DNA of 64,000 nt from Guyparkeria sp. WRN-7 (GCF_001641825.1 NZ_LRFH01000014.1:372001-436000), one strand, 5' to 3'. Shown: positions 43,285-52,082, counted from the stretch's first letter. Notes: generated from the letters alone by a model not told the origin. Translations and numbers: made by a program.

Positions 43285-44346
43285 TCAGGACGGTTGCTGC
43301 TCATCCACGAGCCGCGCCCTCACGCGAGGCAGATGGGCCGGGTAGTTGTTCTGAATGAAGGTCACAAGCCCTTCACGGATGGCGCACCGTAGGTCCCAGT
43401 TCCGGGAGGAGTCCGGTGCGCTCATCAGGAAACGAACCTGCATGGCCTGGTCGCTGGCATCGGTCACCTGCACCGTGGCCACTTTCCCGTCCCATAGATT
43501 CGACTGGGCGAGCAGTCGGTTGAATTCCTCTCGCAGCGGCTCGATCGGCATCGTGTAATCCACCCAGATGAACACGGTTCCCAGCAGTTCGGAGTTGTGC
43601 CTAGACCAGTTCTGGAACGGGTTGTCGATGAACCACTGCAACGGGATAACCAGACGCCGCAAGTCCCAGACTCGGACCACCACGTAAGTGGCGGTCACTT
43701 CTTCCACCCAGCACCACTCGCCCTGCACGTTGAGTACATCGTCGATGCGAAAGGGCTGTGTGAGGGCAATCTGCATCCCGGCCAGCAAGTTGCTCAGCAC
43801 CGGGCGGGCGGCAAAACCCAGAATCAAACCACCCACGCCGGCGGATGCCAGCAGGCTGGCGCCCATGTGCTGGACGGAATCAAAGGTCATCAGGGCGGCG
43901 CCAAAACCGATGACCACGATCAGGATCTGCAGCGCGCGCACGAGAAAACGGGTTTGGGTCTCGATTTTTCGTGCGCGCTTCCACTCGTCTTCAAGTGCCG
44001 GGTTCAGCGCGACAATCACCTCACCAATCGCGGACGTCAGTCGCACCGAGGCCCAGGTGATCGCAAGGACCAGCAATAGTGTGGCGGTGTGCTGGATACC
44101 TGCGATCAATGGCAGGTCGGATGGCGCCGATGCGAGCGCTGCCGTTAATGCCAGCAGGGAGAAGACCGCCCCGAGGGCGCCGGCCGCGGCGTCGACAAAC
44201 AGCCGAAGGACGGCCCGTGATTTGGAGAAACGACGGAACACCGCCAACGCGGCGCGATAAACGGCATAGGTGACCGCCACCGAAAGAATGGCCGACAACC
44301 CGGGCCACAACCACGCCTTCAAACCGGCCTGCAACGCGTCCAGCAT
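43285..44346 (-). CDS. MscS-family mechanosensitive channel
   Basis: Inner-membrane protein, 353 residues, with about four N-terminal helices ahead of the pore region. The pore helix and gate segment is GASLLASAGVGGLILGFAAR (Gly/Ala-rich TM3), followed by the beta domain IALTQPFRIDDVLNVQGEWC and VEEVTATYVVVRVWDLRRLV, then IPLQWFIDNPFQNWSR. These are hallmark MscS-like sequences; such channels release solutes on hypo-osmotic shock, a natural complement to a sucrose osmolyte system. It is bracketed by non-coding repeats on both sides and is read towards the OLD gene. The start at 44346 is followed by a hydrophobic first helix. Confidence 0.92.
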   Translation of the reverse strand: MLDALQAGLKAWLWPGLSAILSVAVTYAVYRAALAVFRRFSKSRAVLRLFVDAAAGALGAVFSLLALTAALASAPSDLPLIAGIQHTATLLLVLAITWASVRLTSAIGEVIVALNPALEDEWKRARKIETQTRFLVRALQILIVVIGFGAALMTFDSVQHMGASLLASAGVGGLILGFAARPVLSNLLAGMQIALTQPFRIDDVLNVQGEWCWVEEVTATYVVVRVWDLRRLVIPLQWFIDNPFQNWSRHNSELLGTVFIWVDYTMPIEPLREEFNRLLAQSNLWDGKVATVQVTDASDQAMQVRFLMSAPDSSRNWDLRCAIREGLVTFIQNNYPAHLPRVRARLVDEQQPS

Positions 44347-44532
44347 CCGTCCTCCGCGAGCACGTTATTTGCGAATCGAAAGAAAAGCCAAAAACCAGGG
44401 CGCACCCGCTTTGGGGAAGATTGTGCCCACCGTCCATCCAACGGAGAGGCCTTTTGATGATGGACGAGCATAGGCGGTAACGCATCTGCTGTCCCTGTGA
44501 ACGGTGGTTGATGGGTTTCAAGCGCCGGGAGT

Positions 44533-44655
44533 GCCAGCCAGCCGGCGGTCATGAGGTTTCGAGGTCGGACTTGTTGCAGCCTCGAAGGCCCCGAGGGGCG
44601 AAGCCGAGGGAAGTCTTTGTTTCCGCCCTCTCCGCAACACCGGTGTGCGACGTTA
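44533..44655 (-). repeat. Deleted remnant of a family-2 arm
   Basis: From GCCAGCCAGCCGGCGGTCAT it parallels arm 2 and arm 4 (H3 as TTTCGAGGTCGGAC and later GCCTCGAAGG, H2 as GGCCCCGAGGGGCGAAGCC). It then jumps to CGCCCTCTCCGCAACACCGG, matching the flank beyond arm 2 (CGCCCGCTCCGCGCAACAGG at 43122-43141). H1 is missing, so this is an internally deleted copy. The gap 44347-44532 before it shows nothing recognisable. Confidence 0.72.
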
Positions 44656-44710
44656 TCCCCTCAGGCATGTAGGGCTGGAATCCGTGCCGCGCTCTGGCAT
44701 GCTTCGCGTC

Positions 44711-45775
44711 ATGTCGAATGAAACCCAATTGCTTCTCCTCACCCGCGCCGGCTACGAAGGCGACTGCGCCGCCCAGGTGCAGACGGTTGCCGCCGAGGCC
44801 GGCGTCCACGGCTTCTGCAAGGCCAAGGCCGATACCGGTTACCTCACCTTTATCGCCCACGACCCCGAGGCGCTGGCCCATTGGTTCGAGGCGCTCGCCC
44901 TCGACGAGCTGATCTTCGCCCGGCAGCTGTGTCTGGCCGGCGAGCCGCTGGACGACCTGCCGCCGGACAACCGACTGGGGCCGATCCTCGCCGCGATCGA
45001 GGGGCAGGAGTTCGGTGGCGTCTATGTCGAGACGCCAGATGCCGAGGCGACCCGGCCGCTGATGCGGCTATGCCGCAAGTTCACCAAGCCGCTGGAGCAG
45101 TCGATGCGCAAGCGCGGGCTGCTCGACCCGGGTAATCCGGATCTGCCGCGACTGCATCTCACCTTTATTGATACCACCACCGCGATCCCCGGCTGGTCGC
45201 ATCCGGGGCAGGCCGCGCCGCAGCCGATGGGCATCCCGCGCCTCAAGCTCGCCAAGGACGCGCCCAGCCGCTCGGCGCTCAAGCTCGAGGAGGCGCTGAT
45301 CACTTTCCTCTCGCCGGATGAGCGCAAGGACCTGTTGCGTGCGGGGCTGGAGGCGGTCGACCTGGGCGCCGCGCCCGGCGGCTGGACCTGGCAGCTGGTG
45401 CGCGACGGGCTGATGGTCACCGCCGTCGACAACGGTCCGATGGCGGACGTGCTCACCGGTCACGTCTCCGTCGAGCATCGCCGCGAGGACGGTTTCACCT
45501 TCCGCCCCGAGCGGCCGGTCGAGTGGCTGGTCTGCGACATGGTGGAAAAGCCCTCGCGCGTCGCCGACCTGATGGCCGACTGGATGGCGCGCGGCGATTG
45601 CCAGCGGGCGATCTTCAACCTCAAGCTGCCGATGAAGAAGCGCCAGCAGGCGGTGATGGATGCGGTCGAGCGGATCGCGGATCGGCTGGAGGATGCCGAG
45701 ATCGACTTCGATATCGACATTCGGCAGCTGTATCACGATCGGGATGAGGTGACGGCGTATTTGCGACGGGTATAG
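44711..45775 (+). CDS. rlmM: 23S rRNA 2'-O-ribose methyltransferase RlmM
   Basis: Methylates the 2'-OH of C2498 in 23S rRNA using S-adenosylmethionine; 354 residues. An N-terminal THUMP-like region (LLLLTRAGYEGDCAAQVQTV) is followed by a Rossmann methyltransferase domain. SAM-binding motif I is AVDLGAAPGGWTWQLV. The K-D-K-E-type catalytic residues lie in KLKLAKDAPSRSALKLEEAL (given from RLKLAKD), VCDMVEKPSRVADLM and IFNLKLPMKKR. Start ATG 44711 (MSNETQ); another ATG 12 bp upstream is possible. It is flanked by family-2 repeats. Confidence 0.93.
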   Translation: MSNETQLLLLTRAGYEGDCAAQVQTVAAEAGVHGFCKAKADTGYLTFIAHDPEALAHWFEALALDELIFARQLCLAGEPLDDLPPDNRLGPILAAIEGQEFGGVYVETPDAEATRPLMRLCRKFTKPLEQSMRKRGLLDPGNPDLPRLHLTFIDTTTAIPGWSHPGQAAPQPMGIPRLKLAKDAPSRSALKLEEALITFLSPDERKDLLRAGLEAVDLGAAPGGWTWQLVRDGLMVTAVDNGPMADVLTGHVSVEHRREDGFTFRPERPVEWLVCDMVEKPSRVADLMADWMARGDCQRAIFNLKLPMKKRQQAVMDAVERIADRLEDAEIDFDIDIRQLYHDRDEVTAYLRRV

Positions 45776-45849
45776 CGCCCTTCTCTTTTGACCGCTGGAG
45801 AAGTTTCGCACGCCGATCTCGTTGGGTGGTTCTTGGTAAACCACCGTGC

Positions 45850-46070
45850 CCGGCGCGCGAGGGTATTTTCTTGCTCGTCCAAGAAAACACCCGAAAAGAA
45901 GGACGCCCCGGCGCCTTGGCCCTGCGGGCTCCCCTCGCGATCGGGGGATTGCCGACGGGCACGGTTCGACGCGACGTCCTGTCGCGGCGAACCTCGGGCC
46001 GGCGTCCATGCCGGCCCGTCCCTGCAATCCCCCGCTCGCGAGGCAAGGCGCCACGGGGGCACCCCTTCGT
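45850..46070 (+). repeat. Family-2 hairpin arm 3
   Basis: H1: GGGTATTTTCTTG (45861-45873), loop CTCGTC, CAAGAAAACACCC (45880-45892), one mispair in 13. H4: 45963-45993 (GGTTCG / CGAACC and CGCGAC / GTCGCG). H5: CGGGCCGGC, loop GTCCAT, GCCGGCCCG (45995-46018). Same order and orientation as arm 1. H3 is replaced by a different short stem (TCCCC / GGGGA near 45930-45950). Confidence 0.88.
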
Positions 46071-46174
46071 TCCGGTTCAATGCTATCCGGGTCTGCCATG
46101 CCCCTCTTGAGTCTCGGTGCACCATGCCTGAGGAGGTAGTCGGATCGGCACATACTGCACGAGGGTCGGCGGAG

Positions 46175-46412
46175 GCCTTGCCCCCTAGGGCTTGCCTCAC
46201 GGCCGGCGGGTGGCCGGGGCGGAGCGACACGGACGTCGCTCCGAGGCTCGCCGCGACACGACGTCGCGTCGAGCCGGACCCGAAAGCCAGCCGCCGGTCG
46301 TGAGGCTTCGAGGTCGGACTAGGTCCGGCCTCGAAGGCCCGGAGGGCCAAGCCGTGGGGTGTCTTTCTTTTCGCCTCTTTTCTTGGACAAGCAAGAAAAG
46401 GGGCTCGCGCGC
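46175..46412 (-). repeat. Family-2 hairpin arm 4 (uninterrupted)
   Basis: Mirror of arm 3. H5: CGGAGCGAC (46220-46228) / GTCGCTCCG (46235-46243). H4: 46245-46275 with GGCTCG / CGAGCC and CGCGAC / GTCGCG, all paired. H3: CTTCGAGGTCGGAC (46306-46319) / 46323-46336. H1: GCCTCTTTTCTTG (46373-46385), loop GACAAG, CAAGAAAAGGGGC (46392-46404), with one G-T pair. It provides the empty site for the family-1 insertion in arm 2. The remainder of the gap 45776-46649 holds unrelated spacer between arms 3 and 4 and the leader of the next gene. Confidence 0.88.
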
Positions 46413-46649
46413 ATCGATGGGCGTTCATCGAGACCCCGCAAGGAAAAATGCGCGTGAAACATTCTTCCCCCACGCTTCGTCAGCGTCTCAGCTTGTACAT
46501 CCCTGCGCGGAGCAGGGATTGTCACGAGCCCGACCTTGGGTCAGTCTGAACCCCACGGTTTCGATTCCCGCGACAGGATGTCGCACGCCGTCCATTCCGG
46601 CCCGGTAGACGACCGGCAGAAGACGGCCGTTATCAGGGAGGTTGTTGGC

Positions 46650-49031
46650 ATGCCATCACGCATCGACTCACTCGCCGGGGCAGACGCCCCGATCCGCCGA
46701 CTCATTCGCGGCGCGCGCCTGTCCTGTCTGGCGCTGGCGGCCTTCCTGCCGGCCATCGCGACGGCCGATGGCTGGGAAACCACGGAATGGAGTGTCTTCT
46801 GCGATAGCGAGCTGATCAGAACCGCTCCGGACGAGATGTGTGACGACAGTGAGGCGACCGGTCCCGCGGCGGCGACACGGGCGGCCCTGGAGGAGGCCAG
46901 TGTCTGGCTCGAGGGGCTGGGGTTCCGCGAGCCGACGATCGACACCATGGGCGGCAACCCGCCGGCGTACCTGGCTTACATCTCCGACGAGGAGACGGCC
47001 TCTGAAGACGGTTTTCTCACACACGGGCTCTACAAGACGTCGGAGTGGACCATCTACATGAACAGCGAGTCCTACTTCGCCGTGGGCGAGGGCGACACGG
47101 AGGAGGCTCGCGAGGCGAATCTGGCCGGGGACATGTCGACGACGGCGAGCATGGTCCACGAGCTGTTCCACGCCGTTCAGCGTACCTATCAGTCGGACTG
47201 GGTCTATGACTCGGTGGGGCACGACTGGATCTTCGAGGGCATGGCCGAGGCGGTGGCGTTTTCCTGGCTCAAGCGGAACGAGGATCAGTCCGTGTCGACC
47301 AGGGTGCGTTCCTACGAGTATCCCCTGCACCGGCCGGAAGCCCCCGACGAGACCCTGGATGACTATCGCACCTTCCACTTCTGGTTCACGCTCGGGGAGG
47401 TGCTCGGCTCGCGCGACGAGGTGCAGTATCTGGATCACCTGCTCGAGCAGGACCTGCAGCTGAGCCAGGGGCTCGAGGGGATCGACGCCGGCCTGCGCCG
47501 CTGGCATGCCGACGGGCTGTACGCGCTCTATCCGACGGTGATGGCGCGCTACGTGATGCAGGACGTGTTCTTCGACGATGTCACCGAGCACACGCTGACG
47601 TTTCCCCGCGACGAGCGGGTGATCGGTGGCCAGTCGGTCCGTCCGGTGGCGACGCGCGCGCATCGCATCGAGATCGACATGCCCGAGGGCAAGACCGCCG
47701 GCCTCGAGATCCGCTTTGCCGACGATGACCGTCCCGACCTGCATCTGCTGGTGGACAAGGAGCGTCGGGATATCGAGATTGCCGGCACGCCGCGCAACGT
47801 CCATCGGGATGCGCTGCATGGGCCGACGACCCTGTTCGTCCGGGTGGCGAACGTGGCGCCGGAGGCGGCCGACTCGGTCGAGCAGGAATACGACCTCGAG
47901 GTGCGGCTGCGCCCGCTCGATCCCTGCGGGATGGAGGCCATGGAGTCCGCCGCGGCCGATACGGTCGGCCGGGTCGACAACCTGCCCGACCCGAGCGGCG
48001 CGGTGGATGACGCCCAGCTGTCGGGCGTGGGCAAGGCGTTCGTCGAGCGGGTGCAGCGCCAGATCCGCCGTCCCGGCGGCAGCGTCCTGCCCGGCGAGGG
48101 GCGGCTGCTCATCAAGGGGCTGGTGTCGGATGGCGGTGTCGGCTGCAGCGGCCACCTGGCGGCGACCACGGTCACGGGCCGCTCGGTCGATGATCGCGAG
48201 GCGCGCCGCCAGTTCGACGACAACCTCGACGATGTGCAGGGCAAGATCGATCAGCTCGAGGGCTTGATGGAGAAGTCGGCCGACGACATGGATCAGTCCG
48301 ACCTTCGAGCCGCCGCGGCCCTGTCCGCGCAGGTGATGGAGGGCATGAACAAGACCGAGCCGGACTCCGCGCCGCAGGACGTGGTGCTGCCCGTGTACAG
48401 CCCCAATGTCTCGATGTGGCAGGCCGGCCAGATCCGCATGAGCCGGCATGGCGGCGTGGGCGGCTGGCAGAGCAATGCCGCGGCCAATTTCGTCCTGCAC
48501 CTGCCGGGCACGCGCCCCGAGGACCTGCGTGAAGGGCAGAGCTACGAGGCGGTCGCGATCGCCCCGGAAAGCGGTGGCACCGGCTCCACCGAGAACCCGG
48601 CCGTCTCGCCGAACGGCTTCTACGCGCGCTGGCAGGGCACGTTCGAGAAGATCCCCGTACCGAAGGGCATGGCCATCCGCACCATGGGTTACGCCTTCGA
48701 GGGCACCCGGGAGACGCTCTACGGCCACCTGACCGGCGAGGTGACGATCGAGGAGCTCACCGGCGCGAGCATCGAGGCGACGTTCCGGCTCTCGGGTGAC
48801 GGCACGCTGGTGTCCACGCGCTACCTGTACGATTGCGACGAGCCGGAGAATCTCCGGGTGGCGCGTTCGCCGGTCTGCGACCCGGACGAGATGCTGAGCG
48901 GGTCGCTGCGGGCCTCGAACGGCGAAAGCCGGACCACCGGCCCGATGGTGATCGAGGGGCGTCTGCGCACGCCGAACCGCTCTGCCGGCGGGGGTGTGCG
49001 CCCCGGCTACCAGAACGTGGTGATCGACTGA
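46650..49031 (+). CDS. Secreted protein with HExxH metallopeptidase-like domain
   Basis: 793 residues from ATG 46650, which has AGGGAGG 8 bp upstream. N-terminal signal peptide (LIRGARLSCLALAAFLPAIA, cleaved near ATA-DG). Residues about 120-240 look like a zinc peptidase: MVHELFHAVQRTYQ gives HExxH (His170, Glu171, His174), and DWIFEGMAEAVAFSWL supplies a likely glutamate ligand (Glu196 or Glu200). This is the arrangement of gluzincin-like families with EGxAE. The middle is a beta-rich region, and residues about 520-570 form a charged, probably helical stretch (DDNLDDVQGKIDQLEGLMEK). The C-terminus shows Cys pairs (YLYDCDEPENLRVARSPVC). I do not recognise the family. Proteolysis is inferred from the motif only. 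Confidence 0.8.
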   Translation: MPSRIDSLAGADAPIRRLIRGARLSCLALAAFLPAIATADGWETTEWSVFCDSELIRTAPDEMCDDSEATGPAAATRAALEEASVWLEGLGFREPTIDTMGGNPPAYLAYISDEETASEDGFLTHGLYKTSEWTIYMNSESYFAVGEGDTEEAREANLAGDMSTTASMVHELFHAVQRTYQSDWVYDSVGHDWIFEGMAEAVAFSWLKRNEDQSVSTRVRSYEYPLHRPEAPDETLDDYRTFHFWFTLGEVLGSRDEVQYLDHLLEQDLQLSQGLEGIDAGLRRWHADGLYALYPTVMARYVMQDVFFDDVTEHTLTFPRDERVIGGQSVRPVATRAHRIEIDMPEGKTAGLEIRFADDDRPDLHLLVDKERRDIEIAGTPRNVHRDALHGPTTLFVRVANVAPEAADSVEQEYDLEVRLRPLDPCGMEAMESAAADTVGRVDNLPDPSGAVDDAQLSGVGKAFVERVQRQIRRPGGSVLPGEGRLLIKGLVSDGGVGCSGHLAATTVTGRSVDDREARRQFDDNLDDVQGKIDQLEGLMEKSADDMDQSDLRAAAALSAQVMEGMNKTEPDSAPQDVVLPVYSPNVSMWQAGQIRMSRHGGVGGWQSNAAANFVLHLPGTRPEDLREGQSYEAVAIAPESGGTGSTENPAVSPNGFYARWQGTFEKIPVPKGMAIRTMGYAFEGTRETLYGHLTGEVTIEELTGASIEATFRLSGDGTLVSTRYLYDCDEPENLRVARSPVCDPDEMLSGSLRASNGESRTTGPMVIEGRLRTPNRSAGGGVRPGYQNVVID

Positions 49032-49038
49032 ATCGCCC

Positions 49039-49061
49039 CGGGCGGCGACCGGCCCGTTTTT
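49039..49061 (+). terminator. Possible short terminator before mgtE
   Basis: CGGGC (49039-49043) and GCCCG (49052-49056) followed by TTTTT (49057-49061). The stem is only 5 bp, so read-through into mgtE is likely. Confidence 0.5.
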
Positions 49062-49083
49062 CACATTCAATCGAGGCAACCGG

Positions 49084-50445
49084 ATGATCCCCACCGAAAC
49101 CATCGAGCGACTCGCCGATCTCCTCGCCCGCTTCGACCGCGAGGAGGTCGAGGCCGAGGCGCTCTGCGATGACCTCAAGGCCGTGCGCGACCAGGACATC
49201 GCCCGGGCGATGGCGGGATTGTCGACCGGGGGCATGGCGCGCGTGCTCGACGTGCTGCCGGCAGAGCGCCGCGGCGGGGTGTTCGGCTTTCTCGAGCCCG
49301 ATACGCAGTACGCGCTGATCGAAGCGCTCGACGAGGCGCAGGCGCGCGAACTGCTCGAGGCGCTGCGGCCGGACAACCTGACCGCGATGCTGGAGGACCT
49401 CGAGCCCGAGGAGGGCGAGGCGGTCGTGCGTCGCCTAAGTCCGCGCCGGGTGCAGCAGGCGCTGCGCCTGCTGGGTTACCCGCCGGAGAGTGCCGGGCGA
49501 CTGATGACGCCGGAGTTCATCGCCCTGCGTCCGGACTGGAGCCTCGCCTATGCGCTCGAGCACGTCCAGCAGCACGCCGGGCGCAGCGAGACCATCGATA
49601 CGCTCTACGTCACCGACGCGCAAGGCCGGCTGCTCGGCTGGACCGGGCTGCGCAAGCTGGTGCTGGGCGACCCCGCGGCGACGGTCGAGTCGCTGATGGA
49701 CGACGATCCGGTGCGCGCGGTGGTCGGCGACGACCGCGAGGAGGTCGCCCGCCTGATCCAGCACTACGACCTCACCGCGCTGCCGGTGGTCGACGAGGCC
49801 GGCACCCTCCTGGGGATGGTGACCATCGACGACGTCATGGACGTGGTCGAGGAGGAGGCCACCGAGGACATCCACAAGCTCGGCGGTCTGGGCGCGAAGC
49901 AGGTGAGCCTGCGCGGGGCCTCGACCCTGGACCTGTTCAAGAAGCGCATCGGCTGGCTCTTGATGCTGGTGTTCCTCGCCATCTTCGCCGCCGGCGCCGT
50001 CTCGGCCTTCGAGGAGACCCTCGAGGCGGCGGTGGTGCTGAGCTTCTTCCTGCCGCTGATCATCGGCTCGGGCGGCAACGCCGGTTCGCAGGGGGCGACC
50101 ATGATGGTGCGCGCGCTGGCGACCGGCGATGTCTCCTCCGGCGACTGGGCGCGGCTGTGGGGGCGCGAGCTGGGCGTGGCCACGGCGCTGGGCGTGACCA
50201 TGGGCGCGGCGGCCTGGGGCATCGGCCTGTTCTATGGCGGCACCATGCTGGCCAACGTGGTGTTCCTGTCGATGATCGCCGTGGTGATCTTCGGCAGCAT
50301 GGTGGGGATGCTGCTGCCGTTCCTGCTCACCCGCCTCAAGCTCGATCCGGCGACCGCCTCGACGCCGCTGATCACCTCGATCGCCGACATCGGCGGCATC
50401 CTGATCTACTTCGGCATCGCCACCGCCTGGATCAACGCGACCTAG
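49084..50445 (+). CDS. mgtE: Magnesium transporter MgtE
   Basis: Mg2+-gated magnesium channel of the inner membrane, 453 residues. The N domain (about 1-130) contains MLEDLEPEEGEAVVRRLSPR. Two CBS domains follow (LLGYPPESAGRLMTPEFIAL; LTALPVVDEAGTLLGMVTID with DVMDVVEEEATEDIHKLGG at the end). Five helices form the pore domain with the selectivity segment LPLIIGSGGNAGSQGATMMV. TRLKLDPATASTPLITSIAD is the conserved C-terminal helix. Complete and canonical. GAGGCAACCGG precedes the ATG. Convergent with the polyphosphate enzyme. Confidence 0.96.
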   Translation: MIPTETIERLADLLARFDREEVEAEALCDDLKAVRDQDIARAMAGLSTGGMARVLDVLPAERRGGVFGFLEPDTQYALIEALDEAQARELLEALRPDNLTAMLEDLEPEEGEAVVRRLSPRRVQQALRLLGYPPESAGRLMTPEFIALRPDWSLAYALEHVQQHAGRSETIDTLYVTDAQGRLLGWTGLRKLVLGDPAATVESLMDDDPVRAVVGDDREEVARLIQHYDLTALPVVDEAGTLLGMVTIDDVMDVVEEEATEDIHKLGGLGAKQVSLRGASTLDLFKKRIGWLLMLVFLAIFAAGAVSAFEETLEAAVVLSFFLPLIIGSGGNAGSQGATMMVRALATGDVSSGDWARLWGRELGVATALGVTMGAAAWGIGLFYGGTMLANVVFLSMIAVVIFGSMVGMLLPFLLTRLKLDPATASTPLITSIADIGGILIYFGIATAWINAT

Positions 50446-50467
50446 GCCGCTCGGGCAGTGGGGCGGA

Positions 50468-51982
50468 TCAGCCCTTCTCCTTGCGCTTTTTCGCCGCCTT
50501 CACGTCCCGCTTGACCGCCTCGGCGGCGATGCGCATCACCTCGATGCGCGCATAGCGCTTGTCGTTCGCCGGGATGATGTGCCACGGCGCGTACTCGGTG
50601 CTGGTGCGGATTACCATCTCGTTGACGGCGGCCTTGTAGTCGTCCCACTTCTTGCGGTTGCGCCAGTCGTCGTCGGTGATCTTGTGCTGCTTGTAGGGGG
50701 TCTCCTGGCGCGCCTCGAAGCGCTGCAGCTGTTCCTCGGGCGTGATGTTGAGCCAGAACTTGAGCAGGGTGACGCCGTGCTCGGCGAGCTGTTCCTCGAA
50801 GGTGTTGATCTCGTGGTAGGCGCGCGCCCACTCCGGCTGCGAGGCGAAGCCCTCGACCCGCTCGACCAGGACCCGGCCGTACCAGGAGCGGTCGAAGATG
50901 GTCCAGTAGCCGTCGCGCGGCAGCTGTCGCCAGAAGCGCCACAGGTAGTGATGGGCGGCCTCCTCGTCGCTGGGCTCGGCGATCGGGATGACGTTGTAGA
51001 GACGCGCGTCGAGCGCCTCGGTCAGCCGGCGGATCGCCCCGCCCTTGCCGGCGGCATCCCAGCCCTCGAACACGGCGACCACCGGGTGGCGCGCCTCGAA
51101 TCCCTTCCAGCCCAGACGGTTGATGGTGGTGTCGAGGGCGCGTTTTTCCCGCTTGTATTCGTCCTTCGCCAGGACGAGGTCGGTATCGACGTGGTCGACG
51201 ATGGTGCGTCGCGCCGTTTCGGCCTCGGGGAGTGCCGGGGCATGCGAGACCCGGGTGGTCGCCGTCTCGTCGCCTGCGGCCAGACGCGTGTCGATGGCAC
51301 GGTGCAGGGTCTTGCCGGCGGTCAGGTCGCGGAAGTGGCGGTCGGTCGCCTCGATCAGGAACCAGGGCGACTCGCCGGTGTCGGTCTCGCGCACCATGCG
51401 GGTGGCGAGATCGATGAACTCGTCGTAGTGATTGGCCTCGCGAGCGGTCTCCGGGGCCATGTGCCAGTGGCTCTTGGGGTCGCGGCGGCGTGCCTCCACC
51501 CGGCGGGCCTGCTCGCTCGCCGGCAGGTGCAGCCAGAACTTCACCAGGAGGGCGCCGTCGTCGATCAGCATGCGTTCGATCTGGCGGATGCGATCGAGTT
51601 CGCCTTCGATGCCTTCTTCGCCCAGCTGGCCCTGCCGGGCATCGTCGAGCAGTTTCGCGTACCAGCCGCCGAACAGGATGCCGATCTCCCCGGCGGCCGG
51701 CATGGCGCGCCAGTAGCGCCACCAGCGCGGGCGTTGTTTCTCCTCGTCGGTCTCGTCCCAGAACACGTGCGTGCGCACGTTGCGCGAGTCGAGCCACTCG
51801 TGCAGACGGTTGACCAGCTCGCCCTTGCCGGCCCCGGCCACGCCGGTGATCAGCAGCAGCACCGGCAGGCCGGCCGCGCGGGCGCGGCGCTGGGCCTCGA
51901 GCAGCTGGGCGCGCAGTTCCGGTTCGGCCTCGCGGTAATCGGACTTTGACAGGCGGCGGCCGAGCTCGGCGGCTTCGAACAT
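50468..51982 (-). CDS. pap: Polyphosphate:AMP phosphotransferase (two-domain PPK2)
   Basis: Transfers phosphate from polyphosphate to AMP, giving ADP; cytoplasmic, 504 residues made of two fused PPK2 domains. The first has Walker A ITGVAGAGKGELVNRL and a degenerate lid. The second has the catalytic FEGWDAAGKGGAIRRLTEAL, lid-region FDRSWYGRVLVERVEGF, and LLKFWLNITPEEQLQRFEAR. Two-domain enzymes of this kind (class II PPK2, PAP) prefer AMP. Located 100 bp from the divergent SSP411-like gene. It can regenerate adenylate energy charge in energy stress, when RelA is also active; that link is inferred. Confidence 0.92.
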   Translation of the reverse strand: MFEAAELGRRLSKSDYREAEPELRAQLLEAQRRARAAGLPVLLLITGVAGAGKGELVNRLHEWLDSRNVRTHVFWDETDEEKQRPRWWRYWRAMPAAGEIGILFGGWYAKLLDDARQGQLGEEGIEGELDRIRQIERMLIDDGALLVKFWLHLPASEQARRVEARRRDPKSHWHMAPETAREANHYDEFIDLATRMVRETDTGESPWFLIEATDRHFRDLTAGKTLHRAIDTRLAAGDETATTRVSHAPALPEAETARRTIVDHVDTDLVLAKDEYKREKRALDTTINRLGWKGFEARHPVVAVFEGWDAAGKGGAIRRLTEALDARLYNVIPIAEPSDEEAAHHYLWRFWRQLPRDGYWTIFDRSWYGRVLVERVEGFASQPEWARAYHEINTFEEQLAEHGVTLLKFWLNITPEEQLQRFEARQETPYKQHKITDDDWRNRKKWDDYKAAVNEMVIRTSTEYAPWHIIPANDKRYARIEVMRIAAEAVKRDVKAAKKRKEKG

Positions 51983-52082
51983 GGCGGTCCCTCGGGTGCG
52001 TCGTTGGCCTCAAGCCTAGCACCGCTCCAGCCGCATTCCTGCCACGGCTGTGCCATCCTCGTGAGTCCACGAGAGGGAATCC

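Noticed and set aside
42270-46412. Integron attC sites or CRISPR repeats
   Set aside because: No integrase or Cas gene, no attC-type R'/R'' core, and the repeats are inverted, long and unevenly spaced rather than short direct repeats with spacers.
45788-46608. Reading frames of 130-170 codons after rlmM
   Set aside because: Same reason: they translate the arms of family 2.
46668-49376. A 902-residue minus-strand open frame opposite the secreted HExxH protein
   Set aside because: The plus-strand protein has a ribosome binding site, signal peptide and metal motif; the minus frame is low-complexity and reflects GC-rich third positions.
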